Source of the DNA: Leyella stercorea DSM 18206
Lineage (GTDB): Bacteria > Bacteroidota > Bacteroidia > Bacteroidales > Bacteroidaceae
Assembly: GCF_000235885.1 (NCBI RefSeq)
Contig: NZ_JH379441.1
Location: forward strand, 45,219 to 79,504
Length of the DNA: 34,286 bases
Direction: 5' to 3'
Shown: piece by piece, positions 1 through 6,168 of the stretch
Position numbering within the stretch: position 1 is the first letter of the stretch
Layout of the letters: every line of letters begins with the position of its first letter
The notes under the pieces: model-generated
Databases searched by the model: none
What the model saw: the letters and a program-made list of their open reading frames with translations, nothing else
What the model was told of the DNA's origin: nothing
Translations under genes and position numbers: made by a program

Positions 1-29
1 TTGGTGCACTTGAGACAAGTGCACCCCCT
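1..29. repeat. Right end of a 108 bp hairpin-ended repeat element (truncated by window edge)
   Basis: Positions 3-25 form a hairpin with arms GGTGCACTT and AAGTGCACC around the loop GAGAC, followed by CCCCT. This matches the right end of the two complete 108 bp elements at 4365-4472 and 22727-22834. The rest of this copy would lie before the window. Downstream (30-60) are degenerate C-rich repeats of the form CTGCACCCCCTAAACA, which also flank the copy at 22727. It lies downstream of the minus-strand dsbD gene. Confidence 0.75.
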
Positions 30-72
30 AAACACCTGCACCCCCTAAACAACTGCCCCCTCAAGCAGGAAC

Positions 73-106
73 ACAAAAAAAGGGTGCAGTTGTATAAACT
101 GCACCC
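73..106 (-). terminator. Intrinsic terminator of dsbD
   Basis: On the minus strand a perfect 10 bp stem, GGGTGCAGTT paired with AACTGCACCC (82-106, 5 nt loop), is followed directly by seven T residues (75-81). It starts 17 nt beyond the dsbD stop. The stem is a sequence variant of the hairpins that end the 108 bp repeat elements, so it may be a member of that family now acting as a terminator. Confidence 0.8.
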
Positions 107-123
107 CTAACTACTTATATTAA

Positions 124-2136
124 TTAACGATTTGCGTATGCATCCAAGCCTGCGTTGAGGAAGTCCATGTATTCAGAGATGTCCTCGTCGTAAGAGCGGC
201 TGCCGGTGAGCGGCTTGCCCTCGTTGTCGATGAGGATGTACATCGGCTGGGTGTTGGAACCGAACTTGTAGCGCTGGAGGTAGCTCCACTTATCGCCTAC
301 GGTGCGCAGTGTGCGCTTTGAGCCGTCGGTGTCGGTCACCTCAATCTGCTCTGGCAGCGGTGTCTTATCGTCTACGAAGAGCGAAATGAGCACGTACTTC
401 TGGTTGAGCAGGTCAGCCACCTTAGCATCTGTCCATACCGCAGCCTCCATCTTACGGCAGTTGACACAGCCGAAGCCAGTGAAGTCGACCATTACCGGCT
501 TGCCCTCAAGGCGTGCGGCTGCCATACCTGCCTCGTAGTCGGTGAAGCGTGGGTGCACCTCGTTCTTATAGAGGTTGAAGTCCTGGGTGTTCATTGGCGG
601 TGCGAAGGCTGATACTGCCTTCAGCGGAGCACCCCACAGACCCGGAATCATATAGAACGCGAATGCGAGCGAAGCCAGAGCGAGGAAGAACTGCGGCACG
701 TTGGTGCGGCGTCCCTCGTCGTCGTGCGGGAAGTTGAACAGTCCGAGCAGATAGAAACCGAGCAGCGTGAAGAGTGCAATCCAGAGGGCGAGGAATGTCT
801 CGCGATCGAGGATGTGCCAGCCGTAAGCGAGGTCGGCTACCGAGAGGAACTTCAGGGCGAATGCCAACTCTACGAAGCCGAGTGTCACCTTCAGCACGTT
901 CATCCAACCGCCCGACTTAGGTGCCGACTTGAGCAGTGTCGGGAACATGGCGAACAGCGCGAACGGCACTGCTAAGGCGATGGCGAAGCCGAGCATACCG
1001 ATTGTCGGTGCTACGATGCTGCCCTCCGATGCTACGGCTACGAGGAGGAAACCGATGATCGGACCGGTGCACGAGAAGCTCACGAGCGAGAGTGTGAACG
1101 CCATGAGGAAGATGCTGAGCAAGCCGCTTGTCTCCTCCGACTTCTGGTCCATCTTGTTGCTCCATGACGACGGCAGTGTTATCTCGAATGCTCCGAAGAA
1201 CGAAGCGGCGAACACTACGAGCATCAGGCAGAACGCTATGTTGAAGACGGCGTTGGTAGAGAGCGCGTTGAGCGCACTCGCGCCGAAGAGCATCGAGACA
1301 ACGAGTCCGAGTGCGACGTAGATAACTACGATAGACACACCGTAGATGATAGCCTCACGGATTGCCTTCTTGCGACTCTTGTTGCGCTTGAGGAAGAAGC
1401 TGACGGTCATCGGGATGATAGGCCATACGCATGGTGTGAAGAGGGCAACGAGTCCGCCCACGATACCTGCGAGGAAGATGTAGAAGAGCGAGTTGCTTAC
1501 GGGCTGGTCGTAGTCGTTAAGCTCGTCGATGACTGGTGTCCAGAGCTTCTTCACCTCTGCGGTGTCGAGTGCTGCGGGGGCTGCTGCGGCTGCGCTGTCT
1601 GTGGCTGCTACGGCTGCTGTGTCGGTGATAGCTACTGCCTCTTCCTTTGCCTCCTCTTCCTTAGCAGCCTCGCCGTCTACGGCTGGCGACTTGCCCTGCT
1701 TGTTCAGTTCCACCTGTGTGGGCGGCATACACATTTCTTCGTTGCACGCGCCAAACTCGAGGTAGCACTTGATTGAGTATGTCGGTTTGGTGAACTTCAC
1801 CTTCTGTACGAACTGCACCGAGTGCTCGAAGTAGCGCAGCTTCATGCCGAACATCGGATCCATCTCCGATATCTCCTTGCCGCGCGGTGTGAGTTTGCCA
1901 ACAAGCTCTACGCCGTCTTTCTTGTCTACATGGAACGATGCCTCGATAGGGCCATCGCTGCCGAGATTAGTGGAATAGACATGCCATCCCTTCTGAATTT
2001 TACCACTGAAGACAATCTCGCCCTCTGCGGTGTTGCCCGTCTTAAGCTGCGCTGTGAACTTAACCGGGTCTTGCATCTGTGCGCTGCAGAACATTGCAAC
2101 GAGCAACAGAAGCATCATCGTCATCGATTTCTTCAT
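124..2136 (-). CDS. dsbD: Thiol:disulfide interchange protein DsbD
   Basis: A 670-residue protein with the three-part DsbD layout. A signal peptide (1-19) precedes an N-terminal beta domain with a Cys pair near residue 130 (CNEEMC). An Ala/Glu-rich linker (about 150-195) follows, then a CcdA-like membrane core of about eight helices (215-510) containing the conserved FTPCVWPIIPMT segment, and a C-terminal thioredoxin-like domain with C557-V-N-C560. The family moves electrons from cytoplasmic thioredoxin through the membrane to periplasmic thiol proteins. The poly-Ala/Glu linker is unusually long and repetitive. The start follows tRNA-Arg by 32 nt with no terminator between them, and a hairpin terminator follows the stop. 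Likely clients in this window are the exported CxxC proteins at 16754-22575, although that link is inference. Confidence 0.95.
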   Translation of the reverse strand: MKKSMTMMLLLLVAMFCSAQMQDPVKFTAQLKTGNTAEGEIVFSGKIQKGWHVYSTNLGSDGPIEASFHVDKKDGVELVGKLTPRGKEISEMDPMFGMKLRYFEHSVQFVQKVKFTKPTYSIKCYLEFGACNEEMCMPPTQVELNKQGKSPAVDGEAAKEEEAKEEAVAITDTAAVAATDSAAAAAPAALDTAEVKKLWTPVIDELNDYDQPVSNSLFYIFLAGIVGGLVALFTPCVWPIIPMTVSFFLKRNKSRKKAIREAIIYGVSIVVIYVALGLVVSMLFGASALNALSTNAVFNIAFCLMLVVFAASFFGAFEITLPSSWSNKMDQKSEETSGLLSIFLMAFTLSLVSFSCTGPIIGFLLVAVASEGSIVAPTIGMLGFAIALAVPFALFAMFPTLLKSAPKSGGWMNVLKVTLGFVELAFALKFLSVADLAYGWHILDRETFLALWIALFTLLGFYLLGLFNFPHDDEGRRTNVPQFFLALASLAFAFYMIPGLWGAPLKAVSAFAPPMNTQDFNLYKNEVHPRFTDYEAGMAAARLEGKPVMVDFTGFGCVNCRKMEAAVWTDAKVADLLNQKYVLISLFVDDKTPLPEQIEVTDTDGSKRTLRTVGDKWSYLQRYKFGSNTQPMYILIDNEGKPLTGSRSYDEDISEYMDFLNAGLDAYANR

Positions 2137-2168
2137 AAAATAATGATTTCTGAATGTTGTTGAATAAA

Positions 2169-2243
2169 TGGTACTCCCACCGGGAATCGAACCCGGATCA
2201 AAGGTTTAGGAAACCTCCGTTCTATCCATTTAACTATGGGAGC
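2169..2243 (-). tRNA. tRNA-Arg(CCT)
   Basis: Read on the minus strand, a 7 bp acceptor stem (GCTCCCA with TGGGAGT, first pair G-T) encloses a short D arm, an anticodon stem GAGGT/ACCTT with loop TTCCTAA (anticodon CCT, reading AGG), a 4 nt variable region, and a T arm CCGGG-TTCGATT-CCCGG. Discriminator A is followed by an encoded CCA (2169-2171). Its 3' end is 32 nt from the dsbD start codon with no obvious terminator, so tRNA and dsbD may share a transcript. Confidence 0.95.
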
Positions 2244-2315
2244 GGCATTGGGTTTCGCATTTAGGTCGGCACACGAAACATTAACACCTTATAATATATG
2301 CACAATATAGGCGTG

Positions 2316-2323
2316 CAAATTTA
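2316..2323 (-). promoter_or_regulatory. Likely promoter -7 box for tRNA-Arg (and possibly dsbD)
   Basis: The minus strand reads TAAATTTG, matching the Bacteroidetes TAnnTTTG box, about 70 nt upstream of the tRNA 5' end. I see no convincing -33 element, so the assignment rests on the -7 box and position. Confidence 0.45.
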
Positions 2324-2345
2324 TTTATTTTTTTCTAAACAGGAA

Positions 2346-2374
2346 AATAAAACACCTTACTTTTATGTTTTATT
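2346..2374 (-). terminator. AT-rich hairpin after the helicase gene
   Basis: A 9 bp perfect inverted repeat, AATAAAACA (2346-2354) and TGTTTTATT (2366-2374), begins 1 nt beyond the helicase stop codon. On the minus strand it is followed only by TTCCTGTTT, so it would be a weak terminator. Confidence 0.4.
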
Positions 2375-2375
2375 A

Positions 2376-4244
2376 TTACTCGTCCGCTTGTCCACTAATC
2401 CATTCGTACAATTTCTTATAGAACGGATGTGCGGTCATCGTGGCAGCCGATCCAAGTATGATGAGCTTCATGCGGGCACGGGTGATGGCTACATTCATGC
2501 GACGCAGGTCGCGCAGGAAACCGATCTCCTTGCCGTCGTTGTTGCGTACGAGCGAGATGACGATTATGTCGCGCTCCTGTCCTTGGAAACCGTCGACGGT
2601 GTTCACGCTGATGGCGCGGCGGTACGGGCGGAAGAATTCGCTCTGCCGTATCATTTTATGCAGCAGCTGCACCTGCGCACGATAGGGCGATATGATGCCC
2701 ACGTCGATATGCTCGTCGAGGATGCGCTGCTTGCCAATCTTCTCGAAGTATTGCTGTAGCGTCTGCAGCGTCAGCTCAGCCTCGGTGCGGTTGATGCGTC
2801 CGAAGTTCTCGCCCACGAATTCCTCCTTGCCTTCAGCCTCCGACGTGTCCACCCACATCATCGGGCGGTCGTAGTCGAGTATGCTGCGGCGCTCTATGCC
2901 TGGCGCGGTCTGCACCTCGCCGCCGTAGAACCAGTCGCTTGAGAAGCGCATTATCTGCTCGTTCATGCGATACTGCACCTTCAAGAGCGTCACCACGTCG
3001 GGCTTCGCCTTCACAATGCGCTCCATGAGCGTGATGCCGAGTCCGCCTTTCAGTGCCATAATGCTCTTCACAGTGGGCGGCAGCTGACAGTGGTCGCCGG
3101 CGAAGATGACGCGACCGGCGCGGCGTATGGCTATCCAGCAGGCTGCTTCGAGCGCCTGCGCTGCCTCGTCAATAAATAGTGTTGAGAACTTCTCGCCTTC
3201 CAAAACGCGGTTGGCGGCACCGGTGAGTGTGCAGGCGATGACACGCGCTTCGCCAAACAGCGAGGCACGTATGCGCAGTTCTATCTCCGTGGCGCGACTC
3301 TTCAGGCGGTCCATCTTCTGATGCCACGCATCGGAGCGGCGGCGTTCGCCACGCAACTCGCGTATCGCTTTGCGTATGCTCCAGAGTTGCGGATAGTCGG
3401 GGTGTGCTTCGAAGCGGCGTTCGTAGGTGAACGAGAGCATCTTGTCGTTGACACGTGTCGGGTTGCCAATGCGCAACACGTTCACACCACGGTCGACAAG
3501 TTTCTCCGCTATCCAGTCGACAGCCATATTGCTCTGCGCACATACCAGCACCTGACTCTCTCTGCGTAGCGTCTCGTAGATAGCCTCCACGAGTGTCGTT
3601 GTCTTGCCCGTGCCAGGAGGGCCGTGCACCACTGCCACGTCCTTGGCACGCAGCACTTCGTTCACAGCCTGTTGCTGCGAGGCGTTGAGCCACGGCAGAG
3701 ACATAGCGCCGAACGTCAGCTTCTGCGCCGGAGCGTTCGTGTAGAAGATGTCGCGCAACGCTGCAAGACGACCTGTCTTGGCGTTCATCACGCGGTCGAG
3801 GGCTTCGAACATGAGCCTGTAGCTTGTCTCGTCGAAGAACAGCTGCAAGCCTATCGGTTCGCTGCGCTGCAGGTCGGCGATGCGTCCGCTATTAGGCAGC
3901 GCCACCACGATACGGTCGTGCTCGGCGTAGCTCACGGTAGCGGTGAACGACATGTACTGTATGCGCTCCTTACGCGCCTTCTCGTCGCGTCGCACGGTGA
4001 AGAAGCACACGGGGCGACCCGGCTCGAAGTTATGCTCTATGTCCGAGTCCTTGGTGCGCGTCACCTCCACCACTGCTTGATTGAGCGAGTTGTAGTAGCA
4101 GCTGCCTATCTTTACGGGGAACCAGGCATCGCCACGCCTCACCTTACGCTCCACGCCCATCGTCTCGGTCTGCTTTCTGAACTCCTCCTTCTCGTGGTTG
4201 TACTCAATCTCAAGAAGCATTCGCTGTTGCTGTAATGTCGTCAT
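2376..4244 (-). CDS. SF1B UPF1/IGHMBP2-like AAA helicase
   Basis: A 622-residue superfamily 1 helicase. Residues 1-200 form an IGHMBP2-like N-terminal region with a beta-barrel look. The helicase motifs follow in order: motif I GPPGTGKTT (208-216), Ia with CAQSN (about 235), motif II LFIDEAAQALE (356-366), motif III AGDHCQLPP (about 380-390), motif IV QYRMNEQI (about 425), motif V TVDGFQGQERD (about 553) and motif VI NVAITRAR (about 586). The family unwinds nucleic acid 5' to 3'. Bacteroidetes homologues are cytoplasmic and poorly characterised, so whether the substrate is DNA or RNA is not clear from sequence. Its start faces a 367 bp gap full of repeats with no visible -7 box, so it may be transcribed by read-through from ndk-maoC upstream. 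Confidence 0.9.
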   Translation of the reverse strand: MTTLQQQRMLLEIEYNHEKEEFRKQTETMGVERKVRRGDAWFPVKIGSCYYNSLNQAVVEVTRTKDSDIEHNFEPGRPVCFFTVRRDEKARKERIQYMSFTATVSYAEHDRIVVALPNSGRIADLQRSEPIGLQLFFDETSYRLMFEALDRVMNAKTGRLAALRDIFYTNAPAQKLTFGAMSLPWLNASQQQAVNEVLRAKDVAVVHGPPGTGKTTTLVEAIYETLRRESQVLVCAQSNMAVDWIAEKLVDRGVNVLRIGNPTRVNDKMLSFTYERRFEAHPDYPQLWSIRKAIRELRGERRRSDAWHQKMDRLKSRATEIELRIRASLFGEARVIACTLTGAANRVLEGEKFSTLFIDEAAQALEAACWIAIRRAGRVIFAGDHCQLPPTVKSIMALKGGLGITLMERIVKAKPDVVTLLKVQYRMNEQIMRFSSDWFYGGEVQTAPGIERRSILDYDRPMMWVDTSEAEGKEEFVGENFGRINRTEAELTLQTLQQYFEKIGKQRILDEHIDVGIISPYRAQVQLLHKMIRQSEFFRPYRRAISVNTVDGFQGQERDIIVISLVRNNDGKEIGFLRDLRRMNVAITRARMKLIILGSAATMTAHPFYKKLYEWISGQADE

Positions 4245-4262
4245 ATCATTATTCTTTTATAT

Positions 4263-4345
4263 TCTCCCACAGATTTCACTGCTTGGGGTTTCTCCCACAG
4301 ATTGCACTGCTTGGGGTTTCTCCCACGGATTGCACGGATTTACAC
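4263..4345. repeat. Three 28 bp tandem repeats
   Basis: Units start at 4263, 4291 and 4319, each beginning TCTCCCACRGATT. The first two are near identical (CACTGCTTGGGGTT follows). The third diverges at its end into CACGGATTTACACAG. Inverted single copies of the core (GTGAAATCTGTGGGAG and relatives) lie at about 4494-4592. Confidence 0.85.
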
Positions 4346-4364
4346 AGAAGTTAGGCTGCCCTCA

Positions 4365-4472
4365 AGGGGGTGCACTTGTCTCAAGTGCACCAACCGAGCA
4401 ATTAGTGCACCAACCGAGCAATGTTGATATACATCTTATTACGTTGGTGCACTTGAGACAAGTGCACCCCCT
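4365..4472. repeat. 108 bp hairpin-ended repeat element, copy 1
   Basis: The element begins AGGGGGTGCAC and ends GTGCACCCCCT. Each end is itself a 23 nt hairpin: arms GGTGCACTT and AAGTGCACC, loop GTCTC at 4369-4391 and loop GAGAC at 4446-4468. The two hairpins are inverted copies of each other. Next to the left hairpin is a 20 bp tandem duplication containing CACCAACCGAGCAAT (4385-4422). Copy 2 at 22727-22834 has exactly the same length and internal plan, in the opposite orientation. No coding capacity is seen. Confidence 0.85.
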
Positions 4473-4611
4473 GAAAACAGCATCTGTGAAAATCCGTGAA
4501 ATCTGTGGGAGGCTCCTCTCAGCAGAAAGTTCTGTGAATTCTGTGGATTCCGTGGGAGGTTCTACTCAGCAAGAAGTACAATCCGTGGGAAGCCCTTCCA
4601 TGCGAGAATCC

Positions 4612-5070
4612 TTACTCGAAATAGTAAAGGAAGGTAGCTATGCCGGTGAGTGCCTTCTTCGGCGAGTCCTTAATCTCGATAGCGAACTTAATCTGCACCC
4701 TTGCGATGCCGCGGAGGTTCTCAATGGCGTAGAGGTCGGCAACGAGACGCACCGACTCGCCCGACTTCACGGGCTGTCCGAACTTCATCTTATCCATGCC
4801 GTAGTTCACGAGCATCTTCACGTTGTTCACCTTGATAACCTGCTCCCAAAGGTACGGAAGCATAGAGAGGGTGAGATAGCCGTGTGCGATGGTTGTCTTG
4901 TACGGGCTCTCCACTGCGGAACGCTCTGTGTCCACGTGAATCCACTGATGGTCGAGCGTAGCGTCAGCGAACAGATTGATACGCTCCTGCGAGAGTTCTA
5001 CATAGTCAGACACACCGAGGTTCTTGCCGAGATATGCGGCAAACTCGTCATAGTTGTTAATTGTTACCAT
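4612..5070 (-). CDS. MaoC/NodN-like hydratase
   Basis: A 152-residue single hot-dog domain protein. The segment FADATLDHQWIHVD (34-47) is the MaoC/NodN signature, with the catalytic pair expected at Asp40 and His45. Downstream, the HGYLTLS segment matches the central helix region. Family members hydrate or dehydrate 2-enoyl thioesters; the NodN branch has no firmly known substrate, so the acyl substrate here is unknown. It lies 38 nt downstream of ndk on the same strand and probably shares its transcript. The start codon used is the first ATG that gives the standard N-terminus. Confidence 0.85.
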   Translation of the reverse strand: MVTINNYDEFAAYLGKNLGVSDYVELSQERINLFADATLDHQWIHVDTERSAVESPYKTTIAHGYLTLSMLPYLWEQVIKVNNVKMLVNYGMDKMKFGQPVKSGESVRLVADLYAIENLRGIARVQIKFAIEIKDSPKKALTGIATFLYYFE

Positions 5071-5108
5071 TCTTAATATATGTTTATGTTATATTCCGTT
5101 TATAAGCC

Positions 5109-5570
5109 TTAGTCGCCGTCGGGAGCGTACATGAAGTCGTGCAGCGGATCGGGATACTCGAAAATTTCGCCCTCGCGGAAGAAGCGTTTCATCTCGATTT
5201 CCGCAGATTCGATAGAGTCGGATGCGTGGATGATATTCTCCTGACCGCTCATAGAGTAGTCGCCGCGGATTGTACCTGGAGCTGCCTTGCGTCCGTTGGT
5301 AGCACCCACGATATTGCGCACCACAGTCACTGCACTATTGCCCTCCACACACATAGCCACCACTGGTGCCGACTTCATCGAGCTAACGAGCCACGGGAAG
5401 AACGGGCGCTCTGTGAGGTGAGCGTAGTGTTCGTTAAGAATAGTGTCGTCGAGCTGCATCATCTTCAGACCCACGATGCGCAAGCCCTTGCGCTCTATGC
5501 GGTTAATCACTTCGCCAATAAGACGGCGCTGTACGGTACACGGTTTCAGCAAAATCAATGTTTTCTCCAT
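5109..5570 (-). CDS. ndk: Nucleoside diphosphate kinase
   Basis: A 153-residue enzyme that transfers the terminal phosphate between nucleoside triphosphates and diphosphates through a phosphohistidine. Lys9 lies in LILLKP, the GATNGRKAAPGTIRGDY block is at 89-105, and the active-site His115 is in NIIHASDS. Most family members have Gly after the His; this one has Ala, a variant worth noting but probably tolerated. The reading frame stays open 93 nt further upstream, but that stretch contains the promoter, and MEKTLILLKP is the normal family N-terminus, so I use the start at 5570. Confidence 0.95.
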   Translation of the reverse strand: MEKTLILLKPCTVQRRLIGEVINRIERKGLRIVGLKMMQLDDTILNEHYAHLTERPFFPWLVSSMKSAPVVAMCVEGNSAVTVVRNIVGATNGRKAAPGTIRGDYSMSGQENIIHASDSIESAEIEMKRFFREGEIFEYPDPLHDFMYAPDGD

Positions 5571-5635
5571 AGGACAATGATGATTAAGTGGTTTAAATGT
5601 TTGTATATTTATCGTTTTATAGCTTACGATTAATG

Positions 5636-5643
5636 CAAAGTTA
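5636..5643 (-). promoter_or_regulatory. Promoter -7 box of ndk-maoC
   Basis: The minus strand reads TAACTTTG (matches TAnnTTTG) about 65 nt upstream of the ndk start. This placement excludes the longer in-frame ndk start at 5663. Confidence 0.65.
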
Positions 5644-5818
5644 CGTTTTTTTTTCGTAACCATATAATTTTTACAACAAAAGTATTACAGTCTATCAATC
5701 AAACCTATCTTGCACAAAACATCAATACAAGTTGCTAATTTAAAACACCATTGCAAAAGAATTACAACTTGATTTATGTCAAATTATTCTTAATTTCAAC
5801 AAAAAACTTTCAAATTCC

Positions 5819-5849
5819 TTGTGTGGTCGTACACAAATTATTATCTTTG
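5819..5849 (+). promoter_or_regulatory. Bacteroidetes-type promoter with a dyad over the -33 region
   Basis: TTG at 5819-5821 and TATCTTTG at 5842-5849 are separated by 20 nt, fitting the -33/-7 pattern. A dyad, TTGTGT (5819-5824) and ACACAA (5831-5836), overlaps the -33 side and could bind a dimeric regulator. Confidence 0.65.
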
Positions 5850-5855
5850 CAGCGT

Positions 5856-6027
5856 GTTCGAGAGAATGCAATGTTTTTTCATTAGGTTAGTAGTTTGATA
5901 GATTTTAAGGTAAAGATTATGTTATTATGTTTTGAAACTATTGCAGTTTTTGCATAATTCAAAATTATTAATGTAACATTATTCTTTGAGAGGCCGGTGC
6001 GAGTGATTCGTGTCGTCCTTTTTTTTT
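5856..6027 (+). ncRNA. Candidate structured non-coding RNA (about 170 nt)
   Basis: The interval is bounded by a good promoter (5819-5849) and an intrinsic terminator (5991-6027) and has no credible ORF. The ends pair as a rod: AGAGAAT-gc-AATGT (5861-5874) with ACATTATTCTTT (5976-5987), then CATTA (5880-5884) with TAATG (5969-5973), and further in TAGTTT (5891-5896) with AAACTA (5935-5940). A long rod with internal loops and a length of 170-190 nt recalls 6S RNA, but I recognise no 6S sequence signature, so identity is open. Confidence 0.4.
5991..6027 (+). terminator. Intrinsic terminator of the candidate RNA
   Basis: The stem is AGG (5991-5993), a C/T mismatch, then CGGTGCGA (5995-6002) paired with TCGTGTCG (6008-6015), then CCT, followed by nine T (6019-6027). 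The stem uses G-U pairs that would be A-C mismatches on the other strand, so it is functional in plus-strand RNA. Confidence 0.75.
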
Positions 6028-6094
6028 GCCCCAAAAAGATTGGGAATATTATAAAAACATTACGCAGAACACCTACTTATTAAATATGTTTTTG

Positions 6095-6102
6095 TAAATT
6101 TG
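6095..6102 (+). promoter_or_regulatory. Promoter -7 box for the PI-PLC-like gene
   Basis: TAAATTTG matches TAnnTTTG and lies about 67 nt upstream of the chosen start codon. No clear -33 element is seen. The leader between them is almost free of G and contains three imperfect copies of a roughly 18 nt unit with AACAACAYCYCACC. Confidence 0.5.
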
Positions 6103-6168
6103 CAAAAACACCTCAACATAACAACATCTCACCATAACAACACCCCACCACAACAACATCTCACCACC

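Larger units (their letters stand above)
4245..4611. other. 367 bp repeat-filled intergenic region
   Basis: There is no gene here. From left to right it holds three 28 bp tandem repeats beginning TCTCCCAC (4263-4345), the 108 bp hairpin-ended element (4365-4472), and three inverted GTGGGAG or GTGGGAA blocks (starting near 4505, 4552 and 4585). The left CTCCCAC blocks and right GTGGGAG blocks make the whole gap roughly palindromic. I found no TAnnTTTG box on the minus strand. Confidence 0.8.
5664..6168. other. AT-rich intergenic region with promoter, candidate RNA and terminator
   Basis: A gap of about 500 bp between divergent ndk and the PI-PLC gene. Positions 5664-5810 are AT-rich with nothing I can name. 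A promoter (5819-5849), a candidate structured RNA (5856-6027) and its terminator follow. Positions 6028-6094 show nothing clear. The PI-PLC promoter box is at 6095-6102 and its A/C-rich leader runs to 6168. Confidence 0.7.

Noticed and set aside
3624-4235. A 203-codon plus-strand open frame opposite the helicase
   Set aside because: It is a shadow of the helicase gene; its codon use and composition follow the antisense of the real frame.
4263-4345. A possible CRISPR array in the 28 bp repeats
   Set aside because: The units are head to tail with no spacers and degrade at one end.
4198-5076. A 292-codon plus-strand open frame
   Set aside because: It runs through the repeat-filled gap and antisense to maoC, has no family resemblance, and is a shadow of the minus-strand gene.
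5571-5663. An N-terminal extension of ndk
   Set aside because: The stretch overlaps the promoter box, is AT-rich and has no counterpart in the family.
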